A program made the translations under genes and the position numbers. Positions 11,262 through 19,520 of a stretch of DNA of 64,000 nt are shown here, one piece after another (the first letter of the stretch is position 1; every line of letters starts with the position of its first letter). Under the pieces are notes generated by a model. The model did no database searches. It saw only the letters and a program-made list of their open reading frames with translations, and had not been told where the DNA came from. Location of the stretch: NCBI GenBank assembly GCA_963733065.1, contig CAVTBT010000001.1, positions 460,481-524,480 on the forward strand. The letters run 5' to 3'. This DNA is from CAVTBT01 sp963733065 (GTDB taxonomy: Bacteria > Actinomycetota > Thermoleophilia > Gaiellales > Gaiellaceae).

Positions 11262-11267
11262 TACACT
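11262..11267 (+). promoter_or_regulatory. Candidate -10 element of ssrA
   Basis: TACACT lies 20 bp before the mature tmRNA 5' end, leaving room for a short leader removed by RNase P. The same hexamer precedes the starts at 33865 and 54162. No convincing -35 is seen; that region is inside the end of the LAL gene. Confidence 0.4.
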
Positions 11268-11287
11268 GAGTCGGTTCCACGACATAC

Positions 11288-11651
11288 GGGGGCGACCTGG
11301 TTTCGACGTGGTCGGTTCTCCGGCAGAGCTGCGAGTCGAGGTTCCCGGCGGCCTCGTAAAACACCGGGACCAATGCAAGTGCGAAGAACGATCTCGCAAT
11401 CGCTGCCTAGAGCAATCTAGGTCTGGCGACGTCGCCCCGGATTCGGCCCGAGATCCGGTAAGCGGCGCCAACGATCGGGCTCGGCGCAGAGGGAGAGCCA
11501 ATCGCCCGAAGCGCGACATTTCAGGATGGCTAGCCCGTCGGTAGGTCGGCTGCACACCGGCCGCCGGGCGAAAGCAAAGGGCAGCCTACGCTCGTAGAGG
11601 CTCTGTCCGGTGCGTCCGCGGACGCGGGTTCGATTCCCGCCGCCTCCACTC
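11288..11651 (+). ncRNA. ssrA: tmRNA (transfer-messenger RNA)
   Basis: The 5' end GGGGGCGACCTGGTTTCGAC is the classic tmRNA start. Its first seven bases pair with CGCCTCC at 11641-11647, the 3' acceptor strand (one G-U). The 3' T-arm GGGTTCGATTCCC precedes it. The tag ORF can be read as GCA 11375 to TAG 11408-11410, coding A-S-A-K-N-D-L-A-I-A-A, with the usual hydrophobic Ala-rich degron end; the exact resume codon is less certain. CCA is not encoded directly after the discriminator A11648. SmpB is encoded at 3.2 kb. Confidence 0.93.
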
Positions 11652-11956
11652 CAGGCTTTGCAGCCCGGCTGCAACGCCTGATTCAAGCCGGCGGCCGGAG
11701 CAGTCCGGCTGGGCACCACGATGATCGAGCAGAACCGGTTGGTCGGTCGTGCGGCTGCCGAAATACGGGTGCAGGCCGTACTGCGCCGGTCGTCCTGCGC
11801 TGTGAGACTGGTTCAGACGCGCGCAGGCGCCGCTTTGAGTGGCCGCTGCGCGTCCACCAACCAGCCCAGGTATCCCGTTCTTGGGCCTCACTCGTAGAAA
11901 CGGAGTTCGGCATCGCCGAGACCACGCACATCAAGGGAACATCCGCAACCGCAAAG
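11652..11956. other. Gene-free stretch downstream of ssrA
   Basis: About 305 bp with no supportable gene. Short frames on both strands have no family signal. The composition is slightly less GC-skewed at codon-like positions than the neighbouring genes. I looked for a repeat of the tmRNA 3' end that would mark an integration site and did not see one by eye. Confidence 0.4.
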
Positions 11957-12358
11957 ATGCGGAACCCGATCGCAGCATTCCTGCTGGTCTTCCTGACCCT
12001 CGGGATCTACTACCTGGTCTGGTACTACAAGATCAATCGCGAGCTCCGCGACCTCGGCCGCGCGACTGGTCACGAGGAACGACTCGGGAGAAGCCCGTTC
12101 ACGTCGCTGATGGCGATCAGTGTCGGCTGGCTCATCCTGGTGCCGCCGTTCGTCTCCATGTACCGAACGCTTCAGCGGATCAAGGCCGCACAGGAGATCA
12201 ACGGCACCGGCGAGCCCCTCAACGTCTGGCTCGGCTACGCCCTCTATCTCGTCGGAGTCTTCACGCTGCCCGTCGAGATCATCTACGCCCAGAGCGAACT
12301 CAATCGGCTCTGGCGCGCCGGAGCGCAACCGGCGGCTCTTGCGCCCGCTCACGCCTAA
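11957..12358 (+). CDS. DUF4234-family small membrane protein
   Basis: This 133-residue protein opens with MRNPIAAFLLVFLTLGIYYL and continues VWYYKINREL, the typical DUF4234 start. It has three to four hydrophobic segments, a conserved charged loop (RELRDLGRATGHEE), and SELNRLWRAG near the end. DUF4234 proteins are inner-membrane proteins of unknown function. There is no strong SD next to the ATG (AAGGGAA is about 20 bp away). It is the first gene after ssrA and may belong to an acquired block. Confidence 0.75.
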   Translation: MRNPIAAFLLVFLTLGIYYLVWYYKINRELRDLGRATGHEERLGRSPFTSLMAISVGWLILVPPFVSMYRTLQRIKAAQEINGTGEPLNVWLGYALYLVGVFTLPVEIIYAQSELNRLWRAGAQPAALAPAHA

Positions 12359-12451
12359 CGACATCCGCCCGGCATAGGCGCCCGAACACGTCCACCGCAC
12401 TAGAACCCGACCGATCTCGGTCCCATCAATCTCACCCGAGAAGGGAACCTC

Positions 12452-13180
12452 TTGAACACCCAAGCACTACCCGGTCATCCCACGAACGCTCCTCGTCGCT
12501 TCTCAGCTGGACGGATCGTTCTGCTCGTCCTGGTCGTCGCAGCCGTCGCCTTCTTCCTCGGCCGCCAAGACTGGGTGACGAGTCTCAGCTTCAACAACGG
12601 AGTCGATGGCTCAGGTGTCTCTGCCACGCAGACGCGAGCGCTTGAGGCGTTCACGGCAATCGACCTGACAGGCGTCAGCGAGATAACGGCTCGCGTAGGA
12701 CCCAAACAGACCGTCGTAGTCAAAGCAGACGACAATCTGATCAACCGCATCAAGACGGACGTCCAGCATGGTGTCCTCGTCGTCTCGGAGCACGGCAGCT
12801 TCGCCAGAAACCTCCCGATGACCGTCGAGGTCACCGTGCCGAACCTCGACGCCACAAGACTGATGGGCAGCGGGATGATCAGCGTCCAAGGCGTCCACGC
12901 CGAGAAGTTCACCGCCGAAGTGCCCGGCAGCGGCATGCTCATCATCTCCGGCACAGCCGATCAACTCGACGCCGGACTGGCCGGCTCCGGCGACATGCAA
13001 CTAGGACACCTCGCCGCCCGCTCCGTCACTGCCTCGGTTCCGGGTTCAGGGCGCCTCGAAGTGCAAGCCACCCAGTCTCTCGACGCGTCGATCTCGGGCA
13101 GTGGAGCAATCGTCTACAGCGGCCACCCATCCACGCTCGAGCAAAGCGTCAACGGATCCGGCGCAATCCAGCCGCGCTAA
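12452..13180 (+). CDS. Membrane-anchored GIN-domain (DUF2807) auto-transporter-adhesin-head-like protein
   Basis: This 242-residue protein has a cytoplasmic tail, one N-terminal transmembrane segment (about residues 20-41), and a right-handed beta-helix-like GIN domain. It contains repeated Gly-Ser-Gly turns: LMGSGMISV, VPGSGMLII, LAGSGDMQL, VPGSGRLEV, ISGSGAIVY, VNGSGAIQP. The domain probably sits outside the cell; its function is unknown. TTG at 12452 is the start, with GAGAAGGGA a few bases upstream. Codon use shows more A/T at third positions than flanking core genes. Confidence 0.8.
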   Translation: MNTQALPGHPTNAPRRFSAGRIVLLVLVVAAVAFFLGRQDWVTSLSFNNGVDGSGVSATQTRALEAFTAIDLTGVSEITARVGPKQTVVVKADDNLINRIKTDVQHGVLVVSEHGSFARNLPMTVEVTVPNLDATRLMGSGMISVQGVHAEKFTAEVPGSGMLIISGTADQLDAGLAGSGDMQLGHLAARSVTASVPGSGRLEVQATQSLDASISGSGAIVYSGHPSTLEQSVNGSGAIQPR

Positions 13181-13299
13181 CAACAGCAACACCGGTCTCG
13201 CGCGGAGCGGCATCGACACGAGGTTCAGCTTGCGGCAAGACCGGGGTCGTGCTGCAGAATTTTCCGGACGAAACCAGAACGTAGGGGGATGGGGGACCC

Positions 13300-14793
13300 A
13301 TGGCCGAGCATGCGGTGGTGGTAGCCGGAGGCGGCCCGACGGGGCTGATGTTGGCGGGCGAGTTGGCGTTGGCGGGGGTCGACGTTGCCATTGTCGAGCG
13401 GCGCGCCAGCCAGGATCTTCCCGGGTCGCGCGCGGGCGGTCTGCACTCACGCACCATCGAGGTTCTCGATCAGCGCGGAATCGCTGACCGGTTCCTGTCG
13501 GAAGGGCAGGTGGCCCAGGTCGCGGCGTACGTGCCCGGCGCCACTCTGGACATCAGTGACTTCCCCACCCGGCACCCCTACGGGCTCGGTCTGTGGCAGA
13601 ACCACATCGAGCGCATCCTGGCCGGCTGGGTCGCCGAGCTCCAGGTGCCGATTTGTCGCGGACGTGAGGTGACGGGTTTCGCACAGGACGACAGCGGCGT
13701 CGACGTCGAGCTCTCCGACGGCCGGCCGCTGCGGGCGGAGTACCTCGTCGGGTGCGACGGAGGTCGCAGTGTCGTCCGCAAGGCAGCCGGCATCGACTTC
13801 CCAGGCTGGGACCCGTCAACCAGCGCCCTGATCGCAGAGGTCGAGATGAACGAAGAGCCCGAGTTGGGCATCCGCCGCGACGACAAGGGCATGCATGCCC
13901 TCGGCAGGGAGGAGTACGAAATCCGCGAGGGCGAGATCATCTTTGCGGACGACGGGCCGGTGAGGGTCATGGTCACTGAAGGGGACGTAGGGCGTGCCGA
14001 AGAGCCAACGCTGCGGGATCTCAGCGAGGCGCTCATCTCCGTCTGGGGGACGGACTACGGGCTGCACAAGGCCATCTGGACCTCGAGGTTCACCGACATG
14101 ACCCGGCAGGCGGCGTCCTACCGGGACGGACGGGTGTTGCTGGCCGGCGACGCGGCGCACGTCCACTCCCCGGTCGGTGGGCAGGGCCTCAACACCGGCG
14201 TGCAGGATGCGGTGAATCTGGGCTGGAAGCTGGCCCAGGTCGTCAACGGGACATCGCCGGAAAGTCTTCTGGATACCTACCACGCCGAGCGACACCCGGT
14301 CGCCGCCCGCGTGCTGCGCAACACGATGGCGCAGGTCGCGCTCATGCGCCCCGACGATCGCATCGAGGCGTTGCGCGACACCGTGTCCGAACTGCTGAGC
14401 ATGGACGAGCCGCGCAAGCGGTTCGCCGCGATGATGTCCGGCCTGGACATTCACTACGACCTCGGCGAGGGACACCCGCTGCTCGGGCGCCGCATGCCCG
14501 ATCTCGAGCTGGTCACTGCCGACGGCCCGCTGCGCGTGTTCGCCCTGCTGCACGACGCCCGGCCAGTGCTGGTCAACCTCGATGAGCCCGGCGGCTTCGA
14601 CATCACACCGTGGGCAGATCGGGTTCAGTTGATCGACGCCGAATATTCCGGCGATTGGGAGCTTCCGGCCCTGGGCCACGTCGCAGCCCCGACTGCCGTG
14701 CTGATCAGACCCGATGGATACGTCGCCTGGGTCGGGAACGGCACAGATACCGGATTGCGCGACGCGCTGACGACCTGGTTCGGATCACCCTGA
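13300..14793 (+). CDS. FAD-dependent aromatic monooxygenase (class A, PheA/TfdB/Rox type)
   Basis: This 497-residue flavoprotein has the class A monooxygenase signature set: the dinucleotide-binding GGGPTGLMLAGEL at the N-terminus, the DG motif GCDGGRSVVRKAAG, and the GD motif LLAGDAAHVHSPVGGQGLN. A C-terminal thioredoxin-like domain (from about residue 390) is typical of enzymes that hydroxylate phenolics or aromatic antibiotics such as rifampicin. Substrate and resistance role are not provable from sequence. The start ATG 13300 has an AGGGGGATGGGGG purine tract upstream. Confidence 0.88.
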   Translation: MAEHAVVVAGGGPTGLMLAGELALAGVDVAIVERRASQDLPGSRAGGLHSRTIEVLDQRGIADRFLSEGQVAQVAAYVPGATLDISDFPTRHPYGLGLWQNHIERILAGWVAELQVPICRGREVTGFAQDDSGVDVELSDGRPLRAEYLVGCDGGRSVVRKAAGIDFPGWDPSTSALIAEVEMNEEPELGIRRDDKGMHALGREEYEIREGEIIFADDGPVRVMVTEGDVGRAEEPTLRDLSEALISVWGTDYGLHKAIWTSRFTDMTRQAASYRDGRVLLAGDAAHVHSPVGGQGLNTGVQDAVNLGWKLAQVVNGTSPESLLDTYHAERHPVAARVLRNTMAQVALMRPDDRIEALRDTVSELLSMDEPRKRFAAMMSGLDIHYDLGEGHPLLGRRMPDLELVTADGPLRVFALLHDARPVLVNLDEPGGFDITPWADRVQLIDAEYSGDWELPALGHVAAPTAVLIRPDGYVAWVGNGTDTGLRDALTTWFGSP

Positions 14794-14989
14794 CGGCTTG
14801 GCAAGCCGTTTGTAGCGCCGTCACGTTCACTCCTCATCCTGCCGCGCCGAGCGCTCGGAGGCGTGGTCGAAGCGTCAACCGACGGTGAACCGGCTCGGGT
14901 GAAGCGACGCGCGCGCTGGGCAGCAGTTTGCCGACGCATCAGGGGTGGGTAAGCGGCCGTAGGTAGCCGACCGCCGAAGGGAGGGGCGA

Positions 14990-15690
14990 GTGGATCAGGA
15001 CCAGAGGATCGCGCGGATCTTCGGGGTGTTGTTCATCATCACGTTCGTCACGTCGATCGGCGCACTGGCTCTCTTCCAGTCGGTGCTCGACGACCCGGCC
15101 GGATACATCGCCGGTGGCGGGAAGGACAACCAGATCTACCTGGGCGCGTTCCTGGAGCTGCTGCTGATTCTCTCCAACGTCGGAACGGCCGTCGTGCTCT
15201 ACCCGATCGTGAGACGACAGAACGAACTGCTCGCCATCGGCTACGTCGCTGCTCGAATCATCGAGTGCGTCTTTATCGCGGGCGGGATCATCCTCGTGCT
15301 CGGGGTCGTCAGCCTGCGCCAGGACTCTCCGGACGCGGCCGACCTTGCCGTCTCCCTCGCAGCGCTCAAGGATTGGACGTTCCTGTTCGGCCCTGGGCTC
15401 ATCGTCCCCTTCGGGAACGGGTCTGATCCTCGGCTACCTGATGTACAAGTCCGGCCTCGTGCCGCGGCGCATGGCCTGGCTCGGAATGATCGGAGGGCCG
15501 CTCCTCCTGATCGGGAACGTCGGCGTGCTCTTCGACGTGTGGGACCAGACCGGCGCCGTGAGCGTCCTGGTGATCCCGGAGTTCATCTGGGAGGCGTTCC
15601 TCGGGATCTACTGCGCCATCTGGGGGTTCAGGACGGGACTCTCCAATCCTGCGCGCAGGTCGGCTTCGCAGAATCGAGCCGACGGCGTGA
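14990..15690 (+). pseudogene. DUF4386-family membrane protein, frame broken twice
   Basis: GTG at 14990 follows a GGGAGGGG SD. The frame encodes a multi-pass protein beginning MDQDQRIARIFGVLF, typical of DUF4386. Near 15418 homology jumps to the next frame (PFGNG then LILGYLMYKSGLVPRRMAWL); one extra G in a GGG run explains it. Near 15632 it jumps again (IWGFR, then DSPILRAGRLRRIEPTA) and ends at TGA 15688-15690. That TGA overlaps the GTG at 15687 of the next gene, an intact operon-style junction. All segments keep normal codon use, so this is either very recent damage or sequence error. Confidence 0.6.
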
Positions 15691-16404
15691 CTACCAGCGC
15701 GTCGTCAGACCGGCAGGCTGGCGCATCTCCCAACGTCCTGGCAGCAGCTGCTGGCGCTGTCTGGCTTCGTGTTCGCAGTGCTGTCTTGTTCTCGGCTGGT
15801 TCCTCAGCGGTGGCAATACACCGGACTACACGGCAGCGGATCAGGACTGGACGACATGGGCAGATGACAACCAATGGAAGAGCCGCCTCGGTGCTTTTCT
15901 GATGCTGCTCGCAGGGCTTGCCTTCCTGCACTTCGCGGGGACGATCCGGAGCGTGCTCGGCGGTGCGGAGACCACGGCCGGCGGCTCGGTGCAACTCGCG
16001 CGGGTCGCGTTCGCGGGGGCCGTCACCGGCATCACGGGCATCACCATGGCCATCGTCACGATCTCTGCCGCGACAACCGTGGGTGCCGACGCGGATCCCG
16101 ACGTGAGCAGAGCGGTGACCAAGCGGCGGCGGGGCCATACTTCGTCGCGGCGATGGGGTTTGCCGTGATGCTCGCGGCTGCGGGACTGCTGACACTGCGC
16201 AGCGGAGTCTTCGCGCGCTGGACGGGCATCGTGGCTCTGATCGGCGCGCTCGCCTTCCTGATCACGTTCCTCGCGCTCATCCAGGGCACCAGCGAAGACA
16301 GTGTGTTCGGCTACGGCTTTCTTCCTGGCATCCTGGCGCTTGCGATCTGGTCGATCGCGACGAGCCTCGCTGCATCCCGCGCGGTCGCGACCACTGCCCG
16401 CTAG
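15687..16404 (+). pseudogene. Multi-pass membrane protein, frame broken three times
   Basis: Starting at GTG 15687 (MTTSASSDRQ), the protein can be followed through three shifts. At about 15735 it changes frame to SWQQLLALSGFVFAVL. At about 15785 it changes to LGWFLSGGNTPDYTAADQDW and onward. At about 16115 it changes to PYFVAAMGFAVMLAAAG and ends at TAG 16402. Reconstructed length is about 240 residues with five or so helices. I do not recognise the family. The GTGA overlap with the DUF4386 gene shows they were one operon. The indel density is far above the rest of the window. Confidence 0.55.
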
Positions 16405-16541
16405 CTCCCGACTCGCGATGTTCAGGCATCGGCGGAACGCCGTTCGGCCGGTGCGTTCGATGGCACAGGTAGCGCCTCACGCTCCTGAATCGCAGCGACC
16501 GAGGTTGCAAATGTCCAGTTGAGAGGTTTTCATGCTCCTGA

Positions 16542-16916
16542 ATGTTCGGCGTGCTGGCACGGACCAAGGCGGTGAAGAGCCGCACCCTGTCCCTCGTGCA
16601 ACTGAACCTCGAGCTCGCGAAGCTGGAGGGGAAGCAGAAGGCGACGAAGGTCGGGATCGGCGCAGGCCTCGGGGCCCTTGCCGCCGTTCTGGTTGTCTAC
16701 GGGATCGGCTTCGCCTTTGCGGCGCTGGCTGCGGGACTCAGCGAGGCCATTTCGCTCTGGCTGTCGCTGCTCATCGTGGCCGGGATCCTGTTCCTCGCCG
16801 CAGCGATCGCCGCGTTCCTGGCCAAGCGCTCCGTTAGCAAGGCTTCGCCTCCGACGCCGTCGCAGGCAATTGAAGAGGCATCCCTGACGCTCGGGACGTT
16901 TGAACGCCGTGTCTGA
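16542..16916 (+). CDS. Holin-like (phage holin superfamily III / DUF1469-type) membrane protein
   Basis: This 124-residue protein has an amphipathic N-terminal helix (VKSRTLSLVQLNLELAKLEGK) and two long hydrophobic helices with a short turn between (about 45-70 and 75-96). The tail is polar. This layout matches the actinobacterial putative holin / YqjE-like group, which in genomes usually sits beside DUF3618 proteins, exactly as here; there is no phage context. Its stop lies inside the start region of the next gene. Confidence 0.72.
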   Translation: MFGVLARTKAVKSRTLSLVQLNLELAKLEGKQKATKVGIGAGLGALAAVLVVYGIGFAFAALAAGLSEAISLWLSLLIVAGILFLAAAIAAFLAKRSVSKASPPTPSQAIEEASLTLGTFERRV

Positions 16917-17109
16917 GAAGCTCGGTGTTGAGGAGATCCGCAAGGAAATCGCCGCCGAACGGCAGCGCCTCGACGACGACCTCAACGCGCTGCAGGCCGA
17001 GCTCCGTTCGCTCGTGCCGGTGGCCGCAGCCAGTCTTGCCGTCGTGGCGCTCGTGACGTTTCGCAAGAGCGCAAGAGCCGGCGTGCGGATGCTGTGGAGG
17101 CTCCTCTAG
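16909..17109 (+). CDS. DUF3618-family membrane protein
   Basis: This is a 66-residue protein. An N-terminal charged helix (EEIRKEIAAERQRLDDDLNAL) is followed by one hydrophobic segment and a basic end, the standard DUF3618 pattern. GTG 16909 is preferred because it overlaps the previous stop and puts the conserved helix right at the N-terminus; TTG 16900 is an alternative adding three residues. It probably works with the holin-like neighbour at the membrane, perhaps in envelope stress; the function is unknown. Confidence 0.7.
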   Translation: MSEKLGVEEIRKEIAAERQRLDDDLNALQAELRSLVPVAAASLAVVALVTFRKSARAGVRMLWRLL

Positions 17110-17163
17110 CACCGCCGGGCGTCGGTCGCAGGTCGCGCTGCGAGACGGGGCGGTGCGCGGCTA

Positions 17164-17739
17164 GTGGCATTCTTCGCGTCAGTGGTTCCTGAGTCGCAGC
17201 TGGTGTCGACGGAGCATGGGCTTGTTCCGAAAGGACAGGGCTGGTTCGTGCTCAACGCACGCCAGACGCAATGGTGGAAGCGCGGCGGTCGCGGCGTCCT
17301 CTGCGAGTTCGAGGGCGCCGGCTTCGAGGAAGCCGCGGACTTCCTGCAGCTCGGAATCAACCTCACGCTTCTCGGGCCGGGCGAGCCGATGGCGATGTAC
17401 CACTGGGAAGCCGACCAGGAGGACTTCCTCGTCCTGGCCGGCGAAGCGTTGTTGATCGTCGAAGGTGAAGAGCGCGAGCTCCGACCGTGGGACTTCGTGC
17501 ATTGTCCTGCGGGGACGAGCCACACGATCGTCGGTGCCGGCGACACGCCCTGCCTGGTCCTTGCCGTCGGCGCACGCGACCGCTCGACCGGTCCGGCGTG
17601 GGGTGCGTACACCGTCGACGAAGGCGCCCGCCGTCACGGTGCAGGCGTCGAGCACGAGACCACCGATCCGAAGGAAGCCTATGCGCGGTTCCCGGCAGGC
17701 CGACTGACCCGCTACCGCGAGGGCTGGCTTCCCGAGTAG
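17164..17739 (+). CDS. Single-domain cupin protein (paralogue of the 20251-20790 gene)
   Basis: This 191-residue protein carries one cupin barrel (about residues 60-140). The motif region has YHWEADQEDFLVLAGEALL and the second motif DFVHCPAGTSHTIVGAG. The pattern Y-H-x-E-x-x-Q-E-x-F-L-V-L is shared with the paralogue at 20.3 kb, as are the N-terminal GWFVLN and the C-terminal EAYARFP. The substrate is unknown; metal binding is likely. The start is GTG 17164 with no SD. A PadR regulator follows. Confidence 0.8.
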   Translation: MAFFASVVPESQLVSTEHGLVPKGQGWFVLNARQTQWWKRGGRGVLCEFEGAGFEEAADFLQLGINLTLLGPGEPMAMYHWEADQEDFLVLAGEALLIVEGEERELRPWDFVHCPAGTSHTIVGAGDTPCLVLAVGARDRSTGPAWGAYTVDEGARRHGAGVEHETTDPKEAYARFPAGRLTRYREGWLPE

Positions 17740-17755
17740 CAGTCCGATGCCTTGC

Positions 17756-17786
17756 GCTTCTATGTACCTTATGCTTCTATGCATAG
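17756..17786. promoter_or_regulatory. Candidate PadR operator/promoter
   Basis: Immediately upstream of the padR-type gene lie a perfect 10-bp palindrome CTATGCATAG (17777-17786) and a direct repeat GCTTCTATG at 17756 and 17773 (period 17). The stretch is AT-richer than its surroundings. PadR proteins commonly repress their own promoter, so this is a plausible binding site; the assignment is by position and symmetry only. Confidence 0.4.
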
Positions 17787-17807
17787 CACCTCGATCCGTG
17801 GAGGGCC

Positions 17808-18167
17808 ATGCACATCGACAAGGATCTGGTCGCGGCCTCGGCGACCCCGCTCGTGCTCGCAATCCTGGCGGAGAGTGAGAGCTACGGCTACGCCATTCTG
17901 AAGCGGGTACGCGCGCTCTCCGGGGGCGAGCTCGAGTGGACCGACGGGATGCTCTACCCGCTGCTCCATCGTCTCCGCCGGCTCGGCTACGTCACGACGG
18001 AGTGGCGAACGCCACCGGAAGGGCGTCGCCGCCAGTACTACATGCTCACCGACGGCGGACGAGTCGCGCTCGCGGATCAGCAACGCCAGTGGCTCGCGGT
18101 CACGCGTGCGCTGAACGACGTCTGGCCGGGCTCCGGTGGGCTGCTGACGGCTCTCGGCGAGTCGTGA
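17808..18167 (+). CDS. PadR-family transcriptional regulator
   Basis: This 119-residue winged-helix regulator has TPLVLAILAESESYGYAILKRV (helices 1-2), LEWTDGMLYPLLHRLRRLGYV (recognition helix), then the wing TEWRTPPEGRRRQYYMLTDGG. The start ATG 17808 has a GGAGGG SD. The stop overlaps the downstream GTG (GTGA), coupling it to a permease-prefix membrane protein, a recurrent PadR partner arrangement. It probably autoregulates through the palindrome upstream. Confidence 0.92.
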   Translation: MHIDKDLVAASATPLVLAILAESESYGYAILKRVRALSGGELEWTDGMLYPLLHRLRRLGYVTTEWRTPPEGRRRQYYMLTDGGRVALADQQRQWLAVTRALNDVWPGSGGLLTALGES

Positions 18168-19510
18168 CGGTGGAGAGCGTGGAGTCACAGATCGCAGAGT
18201 GGCGGGCGTATCTCGCGAGCGCCCCGGGCTTCAACGGCCGCGACGTCGATGAGCTGGAAGACCATCTTCGCCACCAGATCGCCGAGCTGAACGCGGCCGG
18301 CCTCACGGCCGACGAGGGGTTCCTGATCGCCGTGAAGCGGCTTGGGGACGTCGACGGACTGTCCCGGGAGTTCGCGCGCGAGCACAGCGGACGACTCTGG
18401 AAGCAGCTGCTCACGGGAGGCGACGAAGAGCCGGCGCGCCGGCCGACCGGCTGGCTCGAGGCGCTCGCCTTCGCCGTCGCCGCGGCCGTCGTGATCCAGG
18501 TCGCATGCCTCGCTGCCGACTTCCCCGACGAGGAGCCGAGCTGGCTGGCGCGGAACGCCAGTCTCTTCGTGTTGCCGTTCCTCGCCGGGTACTTCGCCCA
18601 GCGACGGCAGCTCGACATCCGGCGATGTGTTCTGACGGCGGCGCCGTTCGTGCTCGCAGCGCTCGTGGTCAATCTCTACCCCTGGGATGCTGATTCGGCC
18701 ACCGAGGAGCTCGTCGCACTCCACCTGCCCGTCGTGCTGTGGTTCGTGGTCGCCTACCCGTACATGGGCGGCACGATCCGGTCGCACGAGCGGCGCATGG
18801 ACTTCGTCCGCTTCACGGGCGAATGGTTCATCTACTACGTGCTGATCGCGCTCGGGGGCGGCGTGCTCATGGGTTTGACTGCCGCGATCCTCGAGCCCAC
18901 CGGCGTCGACGTCGATCAGATCGCCGCGCGGGTGCTGCCCTCGGGAGCAGCGGGCGGCGTGATCGTGGCCGCCTGGCTCGTCGAGTCGAAGCAACGGGTC
19001 GTGGAGAACATGGCACCGGTGCTCACGATGCTCTTCACGCCGCTGTTCGCGTTGATGTTGGTCGGCGCAGCCGTCGTCTACGCCGTCACCGGCCTCGGCG
19101 GCGCTTTCGATCGCGAGCTCCTCGGCGTCCTCGACGCCCTGCTGGTGGTCGTCCTCGGGCTCGTCCTGTACGGGATGTCCGCGCGGGACCCGTCGACGTC
19201 GCCGGACTGGATGGACGGCATCCAGTTGGTCGCCGTCGTCAGCGCCCTCGTGCTCGACGTGATGGTCCTCGGCTCGATGATCGCTCGGATCGGCGACCTC
19301 GGGTTCACTCCGAACCGAACGGCAGCGCTCGGCCTCAACCTCGTCCTCCTCGTCAACCTGGCCGGGGCCGCCTTGCTGTCCGCCCGATTCCTCACGCGAC
19401 GCAGCACGCTCCACCGGCTCGAGCGCTGGCAGACGACCTACCTGCCCGTGTTCGCCCTGTGGGCGGCCGCGGTCGTGGTCGTCCTCCCACCACTGTTCGG
19501 GTTCGAGTGA
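18164..19510 (+). CDS. Permease-prefix-domain multi-pass membrane protein, PadR-coupled
   Basis: This 448-residue protein begins with a cytoplasmic permease-prefix domain (about residues 1-75: VESQIAEWRAYLASAPGFNG, LEDHLRHQIAELNAAGLTADEG). About eight to nine hydrophobic helices follow, with a DUF4153-like feel but no firm family match. GTG 18164 overlaps the padR stop, so the two are one operon. In related genomes such pairs control or form small-molecule export systems; here no ABC ATPase is adjacent. The function is unknown. Confidence 0.72.
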   Translation: MTVESVESQIAEWRAYLASAPGFNGRDVDELEDHLRHQIAELNAAGLTADEGFLIAVKRLGDVDGLSREFAREHSGRLWKQLLTGGDEEPARRPTGWLEALAFAVAAAVVIQVACLAADFPDEEPSWLARNASLFVLPFLAGYFAQRRQLDIRRCVLTAAPFVLAALVVNLYPWDADSATEELVALHLPVVLWFVVAYPYMGGTIRSHERRMDFVRFTGEWFIYYVLIALGGGVLMGLTAAILEPTGVDVDQIAARVLPSGAAGGVIVAAWLVESKQRVVENMAPVLTMLFTPLFALMLVGAAVVYAVTGLGGAFDRELLGVLDALLVVVLGLVLYGMSARDPSTSPDWMDGIQLVAVVSALVLDVMVLGSMIARIGDLGFTPNRTAALGLNLVLLVNLAGAALLSARFLTRRSTLHRLERWQTTYLPVFALWAAAVVVVLPPLFGFE

Positions 19511-19520
19511 TCGGCGCGAG

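Noticed and set aside
16542..17109. Prophage remnant suggested by holin-like genes
   Set aside because: The holin-like/DUF3618 pair is a common chromosomal pair in actinobacteria; no lysin, capsid, tail or integrase genes are nearby.
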